The translations under genes were made by a program, and so were the position numbers. A stretch of 64,000 nucleotides of DNA from Nocardia brasiliensis NBRC 14402. Its GTDB lineage: Bacteria > Actinomycetota > Actinomycetes > Mycobacteriales > Mycobacteriaceae. Of the stretch, positions 34,588 through 43,678 are shown piece by piece. The DNA lies in NCBI RefSeq assembly GCF_000308475.2, contig NZ_BAFT02000057.1:1-64000 (forward strand), written 5' to 3'. A model generated the notes under the pieces. It was not told where the DNA came from and did no database searches. It worked only from the letters and a program-made list of their open reading frames with translations. Numbering within the stretch: position 1 is the first letter of the stretch; each line of letters begins with the position of its first letter.

Positions 34588-34764
34588 GTGACCATCGCGC
34601 TCCGCCGTGAGTTCACCCCGTTCACCGCAGTCGCGCACGCCGCAGGGCGACTGCGCGCCAAGTACCGCCTGACCCCGGAAGAACGACGCAACCTCGCCGA
34701 GGCGCGCGCCTTTCGCGCGGCCGTCTTCACCGCCTCCATGGGCGGGCACCCGTACTACCGGTAG
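34588..34764 (+). CDS. Small hypothetical protein, 58 residues
   Basis: A GTG-started frame encoding VTIALRREFTPFTAVAHAAG, then KYRLTPEERRNLAEARAFRA and ending ASMGGHPYYR. It has protein-like composition (basic amphipathic helix around 30-46, C-terminal HPYYR) and strong third-position GC. No family is recognised. An AAAAGAGA stretch lies about eight bases upstream of the start. It lies alone between a P450 and the acetoacetyl-CoA synthetase gene, convergent with the latter. Confidence 0.5.
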   Translation: MTIALRREFTPFTAVAHAAGRLRAKYRLTPEERRNLAEARAFRAAVFTASMGGHPYYR

Positions 34765-34799
34765 CACGGGCGCCCACGGGGCACCGGCCGTCCGCTCCG

Positions 34800-36746
34800 C
34801 TACGCGGTGGCGGGGCGGACGGCCGCGTACCAGTCGAGCAGTGCCGGGTCGTCCACCGCGCTGCGCTCCACCACCCGCGCGGCGTCGGCGCCCTGGAAGA
34901 GTTTCTTGATCGGCACCTCGAGCTTCTTGCCGGTGCGCGTATGCGGAATGCCCGGGGCGAGCAGGATCTCGTCGGGCACATGCCGGGGCGAGACCTCGGT
35001 GCGGATGGTGCTGTTGATCCGGGTCTTCAGCTCGTCGGTGAGTTCCGCGCCGGGCGCGAGGACCACGAACAACGGCATCCAGTAACCGCCGTCGGGTTGT
35101 TCGGCACCGATCACCAGCGCCTCGGCGATCTCGGGCAGCCGCTCGACGGACTGGTAGATGTCCGCGCTGCCCATCCGGATGCCGTGTCGATTGAGGGTGG
35201 AATCGGAGCGGCCGTGCACCACGACGCTGTCGCGCTCGGTGATGGTGATCCAGTCGCCGTGTCGCCAGATCCCGGGATACATGTCGAAATAGGCGTCGTG
35301 ATAACGCTTTCCGTCCGGGTCGTGCCAGAAGCGCACCGGCATCGACGGCATCGGTTTGGTGATGACCAGCTCGCCGACCTCGTCGCGGACCGGTTGCCCG
35401 AGGCCGTCGAAGGCCTCCAGCGCGACGCCGAGGAAACGCGCGGACAGCTCACCCGGCCACGCCGGAACGGTCCGGACGCCGCCGATGAAGGCCGACACCA
35501 CGTCGGTGCCACCGCTGATCGAATTGACCTGGACGTGCGCACCGGTGTGCTCGCCCAGCCAGGTCGCCGAGGACGTGGGCAGGGAGGCGCCGGTGATGCC
35601 GACCGACCGCAATGCCGACAGGTCGTGGTCGGTGCGGGGGGTGGCCCCCGCCTTGATGCAGGCCAGCACGTAGCCCGGGCTGGTACCGAGCACGGTGGTC
35701 CGGGTCTCGGCGGCGATGCGCCACAGCGCGTCCGGCGCCGGGGCGGTGGGACTGCCGTCGTAGCAGACGATGGTCGCGCCCGTCAGCAATCCCGCGACCT
35801 GGAAGTTCCACATCATCCAGCTCGGGCTGGTGTACCAGAAGAAGGTGTCGTCGGGGCCGATATCGGATTGCAGCGCAACGGCTTTCAGATGTTCCAGCAG
35901 CACCCCGCCGTGCCCGTGCACGATGCCCTTGGGCAGGCCGGTGGTGCCGGAGGAGAACACGATCCACAGCGGGTGCTCGAAATCGACCGGCTCCGTGGTG
36001 ATCACGGCGGGCACCGACTCGTCGACGGCGGTGGCCGCGTCCCACGGTGTCGCGTCGGGCACGTCGAGGCCGAGCCGGGACACCACGATCGTGGCGCTGA
36101 GTTTGCCGAAACCGGCTTGCAGCGCCGCGATGTCGGCGCGCTTGTCGTGCGCCTTGCCGCCGTATCGGTAGCCGTCCGCGGTGATCAGGACGGTGGGTTC
36201 GAGCTGGCCAAGCCGATCCAGTGCCGCCTTGGGGGAGTAGTCCTGGCCGCAGGCGCTCCACACCGCGCCGATGCTGGCGGTCGCCAGGAACGCGATCACC
36301 GCCTCCGGAATGTTGGGGAGGTAGCCCGCGACCCGGTCACCGGGCTGGACGCCGAGTTCGCGCAGCGTGCGCGCCAGCGCCGCGGTCTCGTCGATCAGCT
36401 CGACCCAGGAGACTTCGCGGGCAGGTGCGTCTTCGGTGACCGCGATGATGGCGGGCCGGTCGGTGCGGAACTGACGGACCACCTGGTCCACGTAGTTCAA
36501 CCGGGTGCCCGGAAACCATTGCGCACCGGGCATTTCCGCGTCACCGAGGATCTCGCCCGCCACCGGGCCGAGCTCGAAGTAGTCCCACACCGCGTGCCAG
36601 AAGCCCGCCAGATCGTCGACCGACCACTGCCACAGCGTGGCGTAGTCCGGCAACTTCCGATCGGTGCGCCCCTCGGCGAACTTCGCGAAGTCGGTGATCC
36701 TGGCCGCGGCGATGTCCTGCTCGGTCGGCACCCACTGTGGTTGCAC
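34800..36746 (-). CDS. Acetoacetate--CoA ligase (acetoacetyl-CoA synthetase)
   Basis: A 648-residue ANL-superfamily ligase that activates acetoacetate to acetoacetyl-CoA with ATP. Evidence: the AACS-type N-terminus (WVPTEQDIAAARITDFAKFA, WQWSVDDLAGFWHAVWDYFE), phosphate loop FSSGTTGLPKGIVHG, FFWYTSPSWMMWNF, YDGSP, and late-domain DSTLNRHGIRMGSADIYQ with TRTGKKLEVPIKKLFQG holding the catalytic lysine. It is the last gene of the accD1-citE block, where acetoacetate is the product of HMG-CoA cleavage and of the nearby 3-hydroxybutyrate dehydrogenase, so it would close both routes. Confidence 0.93.
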   Translation of the reverse strand: MQPQWVPTEQDIAAARITDFAKFAEGRTDRKLPDYATLWQWSVDDLAGFWHAVWDYFELGPVAGEILGDAEMPGAQWFPGTRLNYVDQVVRQFRTDRPAIIAVTEDAPAREVSWVELIDETAALARTLRELGVQPGDRVAGYLPNIPEAVIAFLATASIGAVWSACGQDYSPKAALDRLGQLEPTVLITADGYRYGGKAHDKRADIAALQAGFGKLSATIVVSRLGLDVPDATPWDAATAVDESVPAVITTEPVDFEHPLWIVFSSGTTGLPKGIVHGHGGVLLEHLKAVALQSDIGPDDTFFWYTSPSWMMWNFQVAGLLTGATIVCYDGSPTAPAPDALWRIAAETRTTVLGTSPGYVLACIKAGATPRTDHDLSALRSVGITGASLPTSSATWLGEHTGAHVQVNSISGGTDVVSAFIGGVRTVPAWPGELSARFLGVALEAFDGLGQPVRDEVGELVITKPMPSMPVRFWHDPDGKRYHDAYFDMYPGIWRHGDWITITERDSVVVHGRSDSTLNRHGIRMGSADIYQSVERLPEIAEALVIGAEQPDGGYWMPLFVVLAPGAELTDELKTRINSTIRTEVSPRHVPDEILLAPGIPHTRTGKKLEVPIKKLFQGADAARVVERSAVDDPALLDWYAAVRPATA

Positions 36747-36776
36747 CGCATTCCTCCTGGCTGTTCTAACGGGTGG

Positions 36777-37589
36777 TCAGGCGCGTCCGGCGCGCCGCAC
36801 GATCTGTTCGGCGTGCCGCAGTACGGGGGCATCGACCATGCGGCCTTCGAAGGCGAACACCCCGCGGTGCTTCGGCACCTCGTCGAGTACCCGCCGGGCC
36901 CAAGCCAATTCCGCCTCCGGCGGCGTGTACGCCGCACGGATCACCGGGAGCTGGCTCGGATGGATGGCGACCTTGGCCTCGAAGCCGACCGCGACCGCGT
37001 CCAGCGCTTCTGCGTGCAGTCCGTCGAGATCGCGGATATCCAGGTACACCGAGTCGAGCGCGAACTTGCCGTACGCCTTGGCCGCGAGCAGTGTGCTCGA
37101 TCGAACATGGCGCGCCACTTCGCGATAGCTGCCGTCGGCGTACCTGCTCGAATTGCCGCCGAGCCCGGCGACCAGGTCCTCCGCGCCCCACATCGCGCCG
37201 ATCGCGTTGGGCGCCTGGACGGCACGCTCGACCGTGAGCGCGCCGAGCGGCGACTCGATCAGCACGATCACCTCGTATTCGGCGAGCGCGGTGACCTGTT
37301 CGGCGGCTTCGCATTTCGGCAGCATGACGCGCCGATACCCGGTGCCTGCCAATGCCGTGAGATCGGCCGCGAGATCGTCGGTGCCCGCGGCATTGACCCG
37401 CACGACGGTGCGTTCGGGATCCAGCGAGGTCTCGGCGAGAGCCTTGCGGGCCGCCGTCTTGTCCGCCGCGGCCACGCCGTCCTCGAGATCGAGGATCACC
37501 ACATCGGCTGCCGCGGCGGCCTTTTCGTATCGGTCCGGGCGATCGGCCGGGCAGAACAGCCACGCGGGACCGGGCAGCTGCCAGCTCAT
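36777..37589 (-). CDS. citE: CitE-like HpcH/HpaI lyase (HMG-CoA / citramalyl-CoA lyase, Rv2498c-like)
   Basis: A 270-residue CitE-type lyase. Motifs: VVILDLEDGVAAADK near residue 30, IESPLGALT near 130 and GAEDLVAGLGG near 153, which bind Mg2+ and the CoA ester. In M. tuberculosis the protein in this gene context (Rv2498c) is a bifunctional beta-hydroxyacyl-CoA lyase acting on HMG-CoA and citramalyl-CoA, joining leucine catabolism and itaconate degradation. The ATG at 37589 overlaps the maoC stop by four bases. Assignment rests on gene context plus family motifs. Confidence 0.85.
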   Translation of the reverse strand: MSWQLPGPAWLFCPADRPDRYEKAAAAADVVILDLEDGVAAADKTAARKALAETSLDPERTVVRVNAAGTDDLAADLTALAGTGYRRVMLPKCEAAEQVTALAEYEVIVLIESPLGALTVERAVQAPNAIGAMWGAEDLVAGLGGNSSRYADGSYREVARHVRSSTLLAAKAYGKFALDSVYLDIRDLDGLHAEALDAVAVGFEAKVAIHPSQLPVIRAAYTPPEAELAWARRVLDEVPKHRGVFAFEGRMVDAPVLRHAEQIVRRAGRA

Positions 37590-38086
37590 GCCGAGGTCGT
37601 CTCGGGACGCAGGCGGATCATCGCGTTGCGCACGGCCTCGGCGACGACGGTGCCGTGCTGGTTGCGCGCGATATGGCGGAAGGTGACGATGCCCTCGCCG
37701 GGCCTGCTCTTGGACAGGCGCTTGTCCAGCACGATGGTTTCGGCGTAGACGGTGTCGCCGTGGAACAGCGGCGCCGGGAACTTCACCTCGGAGAAGCCGA
37801 GATTGGCGACGGTGGTGCCCTGGGTCAGGTGCGCCACCGCGAGGCCGACCATGGTGCCGAGGGTGAACAGCGAGTTCACCAGGCGCTGATGGAACGGCTC
37901 CTGGGCGTCGCTGTAGGCCGCATCGATGTGCAGCCCTTGGGGATTCATGGTCAGCGTGCTGAACAGGACGTTGTCCGTCTCGGTCATGGTGCGCCCGGGG
38001 CGGTGCTCGTAGCGCACATCGGTCTCGAGCTCCTCGAACCACAGGCCGGTCTGGACCACCCGGCGCAGGCCGTCGACATCGCTCAC
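37586..38086 (-). CDS. MaoC-family enoyl-CoA hydratase (Rv2499c-like)
   Basis: A 166-residue hot-dog fold protein of the MaoC dehydratase family (FSTLTMNPQGLHIDAAYSDA with the active-site N-P-H stretch, FHGDTVYAETIVLDKR). It hydrates or dehydrates 2-enoyl-CoA esters. The equivalent mycobacterial gene is placed as an itaconyl-CoA hydratase. It sits between fadE19-like (overlap of four bases) and citE (overlap of four bases), so translation is coupled. Confidence 0.87.
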   Translation of the reverse strand: MSDVDGLRRVVQTGLWFEELETDVRYEHRPGRTMTETDNVLFSTLTMNPQGLHIDAAYSDAQEPFHQRLVNSLFTLGTMVGLAVAHLTQGTTVANLGFSEVKFPAPLFHGDTVYAETIVLDKRLSKSRPGEGIVTFRHIARNQHGTVVAEAVRNAMIRLRPETTSA

Positions 38087-39243
38087 AGTCCCAGCTCCCG
38101 TCCGATCAGCATCAGCTGAACCTCCGTTGTGCCCTCGCCGATTTCGAGGATCTTGCTGTCCCGGTAGTGCCTGGCCACCGGGTAGTCGTTCATGAAGCCG
38201 TAGCCGCCGAAGATCTGGGTGGCGTCGCGCGAGTTGTCCATGGCCGCCTCGCTGGCCACCAGTTTGGCGATGGACGCCGCCTTCTTGAACGGCTTGCCCG
38301 CCAGCATCAGTGCCGCGGCGTCATAGTAGGCCGTGCGCGCCGTGTGTGCGCGGGCCTCCATCCGGCCGATCTTGAACGCGATGGCCTGATTACGGCCGAT
38401 GGCCTGGCCGAACGCCTCGCGCTCCTTGGCGTAGCGCACGCTCTCGTCCACGCAGCCCTGCGCCGCGCCGACCGCGAGCGCCGCGATCGCGATGCGGCCC
38501 TCGTCCAGGATGCGCAGGAAGTTCGCGTAGCCGCGGCCGCGCTCGCCGAGCAGGTTCTCCTGCGGCACCCGCACGTCGGTGAAGCTCAGCGGATGGGTGT
38601 CCGAGGCGTTCCAGCCGACCTTGTTGTACGCGGGTTCGGCGACGAATCCGGGGGTGTCGGTGGGCACGAGGATGGTGGAGATCTCCTTCTTGCCGCCGGT
38701 CTGCCCGGTCACCGCCGTCACGGTCACCAGGCGGGTGATATCGGTGCCGGAGTTGGTGATGAACTGCTTGCTGCCGTTGATGATCCATTCGCCGCCGTCG
38801 GCGATCGCGGTGGTCCTGGTGCCACCCGCGTCGCTGCCCGCGCCGGGCTCGGTGAGCCCGAACGCGGCGAGGGCGCGCCCACTGGTCAACTGCGGCAACC
38901 ATTCCTGCTTCTGCTTGTCGTCACCGAAGCGGTAGATCGGCATCGCGCCCAGGGACACACCGGCTTCCAGCGTGATGGCGACGCTCTGATCGATCTTGCC
39001 GAGTTCCTCGAGGGCGAGGCACAGCGCGAAGTAGTCGCCGCCCATGCCGCCGTATTCCTCGGGGAACGGCAGCCCGAACAGGCCCATCTCGGCCATGCCC
39101 TCGACCACTTTGTAGGGGAAGGTGTGGTTCGCGTCGTGCTCGGCAGCCACCGGCGCGACCACCGACTGCGCGAAATCGCGCACCGTCAGGGCCAGGTCGC
39201 GGTAGTCGTCGGGTAGGGCGCCGGTGGACAGGAAGTCGGTCAT
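38083..39243 (-). CDS. Acyl-CoA dehydrogenase, FadE19 / isovaleryl-CoA dehydrogenase-like
   Basis: A 386-residue flavoenzyme. FAD and substrate loops: AFGLTEPGAGSDAGGTRTTA near residues 125-144, FITNSGTDI, REAFGQAIGRNQAIAFKIGR near 275, and FGGYGFMNDYPVARHYRDSK with EIGEGTTEVQLMLIGREL at the end. Gene order identifies it with mycobacterial FadE19, which oxidises isovaleryl-CoA to 3-methylcrotonyl-CoA in leucine catabolism. It overlaps accA by four bases. Confidence 0.9.
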   Translation of the reverse strand: MTDFLSTGALPDDYRDLALTVRDFAQSVVAPVAAEHDANHTFPYKVVEGMAEMGLFGLPFPEEYGGMGGDYFALCLALEELGKIDQSVAITLEAGVSLGAMPIYRFGDDKQKQEWLPQLTSGRALAAFGLTEPGAGSDAGGTRTTAIADGGEWIINGSKQFITNSGTDITRLVTVTAVTGQTGGKKEISTILVPTDTPGFVAEPAYNKVGWNASDTHPLSFTDVRVPQENLLGERGRGYANFLRILDEGRIAIAALAVGAAQGCVDESVRYAKEREAFGQAIGRNQAIAFKIGRMEARAHTARTAYYDAAALMLAGKPFKKAASIAKLVASEAAMDNSRDATQIFGGYGFMNDYPVARHYRDSKILEIGEGTTEVQLMLIGRELGL

Positions 39244-41270
39244 GCTCGGGTTCCTTCTCGGTCGGCGGGAAGTTCCGCGGGAGTTGTGAGGATGCGGGCC
39301 AGCGGCTGATCGAGGCGCACCTGAGTGCCGGGCGCGACCAGGATTTCGACGGTGCCCGCCACCGGCGCGGTGAGCGCGTGCTCCATCTTCATCGCCTCGA
39401 CGATCACCACCGTGGCGCCCGCGGCCACGGTGGCGCCGGCGGCGACCGGCACGGCGATCACCGAACCCGGCATGGGACTGCGTATTTCGGCGTCGCCCAC
39501 CTGTTCGGCGCCACCCCGCACACTGGCCTCGGCCACCTCGCGCAGCACGGCGATGCCGGCGGGCCCCGCCAGCCACAGCTGGCCGTCCTGCTCCGCGACG
39601 CGATACTCGTGCCGCACCCCGGCCATGGTGAGTGTCAGCACCGAATCCGCGAAAGATGCTGTCACCGAGACGGATTCGGCTTCACCGACGCGGCCGGTCG
39701 CGGCACCGGGACGACCGGAGAGATACACGTGCTCGGTCCGGTCGCCGGCGGCCAGCCGGATCGCGGTCGGTGCGGCGGTGCCGATCCGCCAGCCGGACGG
39801 TACCTGCCACGGATCGCTGGGACCGCTCGGCCAGCGACCCAGCCAGCGGTAGGCCGCCGCGGCCAGGAACAGTTCGTCGCCGACTGCGGCGGCGCGGAAA
39901 TCGGCCACCCGGCGATCGAGCAGGCCGGTATCCAGCTGCCCGGCCGCGACATCCGGATCGGCGAGCAGGAAGCGCAGGAACTCGATATTGCTGGTGACGC
40001 CGAGCAACACGGTATCGCCCAGTGCCCGATCGAGTTTCGCGATGGCGGCAGCGCGATCGGCACCGTGCGCGATGACCTTCGAGAGCATCGGGTCGTAGTC
40101 GCTGCCGACCACCGTCCCGGTGCGCAGGCCCGAATCCACCCGGACCCCGGCCCCTTCGGGCTCGGACAGGTCGAGCACCGTGCCGCCGGTGGGCAGAAAG
40201 CCGCGCGCGGGATCCTCGGCGTACACCCTGGCCTCGATGGCGTGCCCGACCATCCGGATCTCGTCCTGCTCGACCGAGAGCTTCTGCCCGGCCGCCACCC
40301 GCACCTGACATTCCACCAGGTCGACACCGGTCACCAGCTCGGTCACCGGGTGTTCCACCTGCAGCCGGGTGTTCATCTCCATGAAGAAGAACTCGTCCGG
40401 CCGGTCGGCGGAGACGATGAATTCGACGGTGCCCGCGCCCACATAGTCGACGCTGCGCGCGGTATTGCATGCCGCAGCACCGATTCTGGCCCGCGTCGCC
40501 GCGTCGAGCAGCGGGGACGGTGCCTCTTCGATCACCTTCTGATGCCTGCGCTGCAGGCTGCATTCGCGTTCGCCGAGGTGCAGCACGTTGCCGAATTGGT
40601 CGGCCAGGACCTGCACCTCGATATGGCGCGGGCGGGTGACGAAGCGCTCCAGGAACAGCGTGTCGTCGCCGAACGCGGACGCGGCTTCGCGGCGCGCGCT
40701 GACCAGCGCGTCGGGCAGCTGCGCGGGTTCCTCCACCAGTCGCATGCCCTTGCCGCCGCCGCCGGCCGACGGCTTCACCAGCACCGGGTAACCGATCTCG
40801 GCGGCCGCCTCGATCAGGTCGGCGTCGGTCAGGCCCGGCCTGGCGATGCCGGGCACGACGGGGACATTGAACGCGGACACGGTGTTCTTGGCCGCGATCT
40901 TGTCGCCCATCACCTCGATCGCGTGCGCGGGCGGACCGAGGAAGACGATGCCCGCCTGCGCGAGCGCCGCCGCGAAAGCCGCGTTCTCGGAAAGGAACCC
41001 GTAGCCCGGATGCACCGCTTGCGCGCCGGTCCGGACGGCGGCGTCGACCACCTTGTCGATCGCGAGGTAGCTGTCGCGCGCGGCGGCAGGGCCGAGGCGC
41101 ACCGCGGTATCCGCCTCGTGCACGTGCCTGGCGTCGGCGTCGGCATCGCTGTAGACCGCGACCGAGCGAATGCCCATGGCGCGCAACGTGCGCATCACCC
41201 GCACCGCGATCTCGCCGCGGTTGGCGACGAGCACGGTGTCGAATCCGACGGGATGAGATTTGTTCAGCAT
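39240..41270 (-). CDS. accA1: Biotin carboxylase/biotin carrier subunit, AccA1-like (methylcrotonyl-CoA carboxylase alpha)
   Basis: A 676-residue acyl-CoA carboxylase alpha subunit. N-terminal biotin carboxylase domain (VLVANRGEIAVRVMRTLRAM, KPSAGGGGKGM, ECSLQRRHQKVIEEAPSP, EMNTRLQVEHPVTE) and a C-terminal biotinyl domain with VEAMKMEHAL, whose lysine carries biotin. With the AccD1-like subunit it would carboxylate 3-methylcrotonyl-CoA. It follows accD1 by five bases. Confidence 0.92.
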   Translation of the reverse strand: MLNKSHPVGFDTVLVANRGEIAVRVMRTLRAMGIRSVAVYSDADADARHVHEADTAVRLGPAAARDSYLAIDKVVDAAVRTGAQAVHPGYGFLSENAAFAAALAQAGIVFLGPPAHAIEVMGDKIAAKNTVSAFNVPVVPGIARPGLTDADLIEAAAEIGYPVLVKPSAGGGGKGMRLVEEPAQLPDALVSARREAASAFGDDTLFLERFVTRPRHIEVQVLADQFGNVLHLGERECSLQRRHQKVIEEAPSPLLDAATRARIGAAACNTARSVDYVGAGTVEFIVSADRPDEFFFMEMNTRLQVEHPVTELVTGVDLVECQVRVAAGQKLSVEQDEIRMVGHAIEARVYAEDPARGFLPTGGTVLDLSEPEGAGVRVDSGLRTGTVVGSDYDPMLSKVIAHGADRAAAIAKLDRALGDTVLLGVTSNIEFLRFLLADPDVAAGQLDTGLLDRRVADFRAAAVGDELFLAAAAYRWLGRWPSGPSDPWQVPSGWRIGTAAPTAIRLAAGDRTEHVYLSGRPGAATGRVGEAESVSVTASFADSVLTLTMAGVRHEYRVAEQDGQLWLAGPAGIAVLREVAEASVRGGAEQVGDAEIRSPMPGSVIAVPVAAGATVAAGATVVIVEAMKMEHALTAPVAGTVEILVAPGTQVRLDQPLARILTTPAELPADREGTRA

Positions 41271-41275
41271 GGTCG

Positions 41276-42874
41276 TCACATCCGGAATACGCCGTAGGAA
41301 ACGGGTTCGAGCGGCGCTTGCGCGCACACCGAAAGGGCAAGTCCGAGGACGGTTCTCGTGTCCGCGGGGTCGATCACGCCGTCGTCCCAGAGGCGGGCCG
41401 TCGAGTAGTAGGGGTTGCCCTGTCGTTCGTATTGGTCGCGGATCGGCGCCTTGAACGCCTCCTCGTCCGCCGCCGACCACGGCCGGCCCGAGCTGTCGAG
41501 CTGGTCGCCGCGCACGGTGGACAGGACCGAGGCGGCCTGCTCGCCACCCATCACCGAGATCCTGGCGTTGGGCCACATCCACAGGAAGCGCGGCGAATAC
41601 GCCCGCCCGCACATCGAATAGTTGCCCGCGCCGTACGAACCGCCGATCACCACCGTCAGCTTCGGCACCCGGGCACAGGCGACGGCGGTGACCATCTTGG
41701 CCCCGTGTTTGGCGATGCCGCCCGCCTCGTAGTCGCGGCCGACCATGAACCCGGTGATGTTCTGCAAGAACAGCAGCGGGATCTTGCGCTTGTCGCACAG
41801 TTCGATGAAATGCGCGCCCTTCATGGCGGATTCGCTGAACAGCACGCCGTTGTTGGCGACGATGCCGACCGGGTGGCCGTGAATGTGCGCGAAGCCGGTG
41901 ACCAAGGTCTTGCCGTATTCGGCCTTGAACTCGTGAAAGCCGTTGTCGCCCTCGGGATTCGCGTCGACGAGCCGGTGGATCACCTCGCGCACGTCGTACG
42001 GGGTGCGCAGGTCCACCGGCACCACGTCGTACAGCTCCTCCGGCGACGCGGCGGGCTCCACCGGCGGCAACACCGCCCAGGGACTCGCGGGGCGCGGACC
42101 GAGGGTCGCGACGATGCGGCGCACGATGCGCAGCGCGTCCTGATCGTCCTCGGCCAGATGATCGGTGACCCCCGAGGTGCGCGAATGCAGTGCGCCGCCG
42201 CCGAGTTCCTCCGCGGTGACCACCTCGCCGGTCGCGGCCTTCACCAGCGGCGGACCGCCGAGGAAGATCGTGCCCTGGTTGCGCACGATCACCGCCTCGT
42301 CGCTCATCGCGGGCACGTACGCGCCGCCCGCGGTGCACGAGCCGAGCACCGCCGCGATCTGCGGAATGCCCTTGGCGCTCATGGTCGCCTGGTTGTAGAA
42401 GATGCGCCCGAAATGCTCCCGGTCGGGGAACACCTCGTCCTGTTCGGGCAGGTAGGCGCCGCCGGAATCGACCAGATACAGGCACGGCAGCTGGTTCTGC
42501 AGCGCGATCTCCTGCGCGCGCAGGTGCTTCTTCACCGTCATCGGGTAGTAGGTGCCGCCCTTGACGGTGGCGTCGTTGGCCACGATGACGCACTCGCGGC
42601 CGGACACCCGGCCGATCCCGGTGATGATGCCCGCGCCCGGGGACTCGTCGCCGTACATCCCGCTCGCGGCGAGCGGCGAGAGTTCCAGGAACGGGCTGCC
42701 CGGGTCGAGCAGCTGGTCCACCCGTTGCCGCGGCAGCAGCTTGCCGCGCGCGACATGGCGGTCCCGCGCTTTGGCGGGTCCGCCGAGTGCGGCGGCCGCC
42801 AGCCGGGCGCCCAGGTCGTCGACGAGTGCCTTGTGGGCGACCCGGTTGTCGACGGCCTCTTCGGTAACGGTCAT
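41276..42874 (-). CDS. accD1: Carboxyltransferase beta subunit, AccD1-like (methylcrotonyl-CoA carboxylase beta)
   Basis: A 532-residue carboxyltransferase. Motifs: LLPRQRVDQLLDPGSPFLEL, ANDATVKGGTYYPMTVKKHL (the acyl-CoA binding segment), LVDSGGAYLPEQDEVFPDRE, and GGSYGAGNYSMCGRAYSPRF in the second half. The family-distinctive first gene of the operon. Divergent from a TetR gene 182 bp away with two inverted repeats between, so it is probably repressed by that regulator. Confidence 0.92.
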   Translation of the reverse strand: MTVTEEAVDNRVAHKALVDDLGARLAAAALGGPAKARDRHVARGKLLPRQRVDQLLDPGSPFLELSPLAASGMYGDESPGAGIITGIGRVSGRECVIVANDATVKGGTYYPMTVKKHLRAQEIALQNQLPCLYLVDSGGAYLPEQDEVFPDREHFGRIFYNQATMSAKGIPQIAAVLGSCTAGGAYVPAMSDEAVIVRNQGTIFLGGPPLVKAATGEVVTAEELGGGALHSRTSGVTDHLAEDDQDALRIVRRIVATLGPRPASPWAVLPPVEPAASPEELYDVVPVDLRTPYDVREVIHRLVDANPEGDNGFHEFKAEYGKTLVTGFAHIHGHPVGIVANNGVLFSESAMKGAHFIELCDKRKIPLLFLQNITGFMVGRDYEAGGIAKHGAKMVTAVACARVPKLTVVIGGSYGAGNYSMCGRAYSPRFLWMWPNARISVMGGEQAASVLSTVRGDQLDSSGRPWSAADEEAFKAPIRDQYERQGNPYYSTARLWDDGVIDPADTRTVLGLALSVCAQAPLEPVSYGVFRM

Positions 42875-42941
42875 CACGTGATCCTGTCGGTCAGCGTCTG
42901 GGAGCGACTCGGTGACGGCCGGTGGTCGGGTGACGGGCGGG

Positions 42942-42963
42942 CCAGTTAGTCGCCGATAACTGG
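42942..42963. promoter_or_regulatory. Inverted repeat upstream of accD1
   Basis: CCAGTTA-gtcgccga-TAACTGG: perfect 7-bp arms with an 8-bp spacer, 68 bp upstream of the accD1 ATG, in the divergent control region shared with the TetR gene. Confidence 0.55.
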
Positions 42964-42969
42964 AATCCA

Positions 42970-42987
42970 GGTTAATCTTGGTTAACC
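42970..42987. promoter_or_regulatory. Probable TetR operator in the accD1/TetR intergenic region
   Basis: GGTTAATCTTGGTTAACC is an 18-bp dyad (GGTTAA - 6 bp - TTAACC), 68 bp before the TetR start. Size and spacing suit a TetR dimer. It would let the regulator control itself and the catabolic operon. Confidence 0.6.
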
Positions 42988-43055
42988 GAGATGTCCACCG
43001 AAGCGCTTGCGAGTCGCGCACGCGTGTGTCCGCACAGAGGGCGAAAGGAGTGCGT

Positions 43056-43664
43056 GTGACCAGCATCGACGATGGCACGCTCACCCGCCGTGAACAGCTG
43101 AAAGCGCAGCGCAGGCAACAACTGCTGGATGCCGGGGCCCGGCTCATCGCCGATCGCGGCTTCCTCGGCATGCGCCTGGACGACCTCGGCGCCGCGGTCG
43201 GCATCAGCGGTCCGGCCGTCTACCGCCATTTCCCCAACAAAGAAGCGCTGCTGGTGGAACTGCTCGTCGGGATCAGCCAGCGGCTGCTCGACGGCGGCAA
43301 GGCGGTGGTGGCGCGCACCGAGACCGCGGCGGACGCGCTGGCCGGCCTGGTCGACTTCCACCTGGACTTCGCGCTGGGCGACGCCGACCTCATCCGGATC
43401 CAGGATCGCGATCTGGAGAACGTGCCCGCCGCGGCCCGGCGCGAGCTGCGCCGCACCCAGCGCCAGTACGTGGAAATCTGGGTCACGGTGCTGCGTGACC
43501 TGCACCCCGGCCTACCCGAAGAGACGGCGCGCGTACAGGCGCACGCCGCGTTCGGCCTGATCAACTCCACCCCGCACAGCGCGAGCACGGCGACCGCCGC
43601 CCGGGCCCGGCCCATCCTGCGCCGGATGGCGCTGTCCGCCCTGACGCAGGACGAGCCGGGCTAG
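43056..43664 (+). CDS. TetR family regulator of the leucine-type operon (Rv2506/BkaR-like position)
   Basis: A 202-residue TetR repressor with HTH at about residues 20-68 (LDAGARLIADRGFLGMRLDD, VGISGPAVYRHFPNKEALLV). The ligand domain follows. It is divergent from accD1, as is Rv2506 (BkaR) in M. tuberculosis, which represses the branched-chain keto-acid/leucine genes. GTG at 43056 has AAGGAG five bases upstream. Two dyads lie in the shared promoter region. Confidence 0.88.
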   Translation: MTSIDDGTLTRREQLKAQRRQQLLDAGARLIADRGFLGMRLDDLGAAVGISGPAVYRHFPNKEALLVELLVGISQRLLDGGKAVVARTETAADALAGLVDFHLDFALGDADLIRIQDRDLENVPAAARRELRRTQRQYVEIWVTVLRDLHPGLPEETARVQAHAAFGLINSTPHSASTATAARARPILRRMALSALTQDEPG

Positions 43665-43678
43665 AGCGGGGCGCTCGG

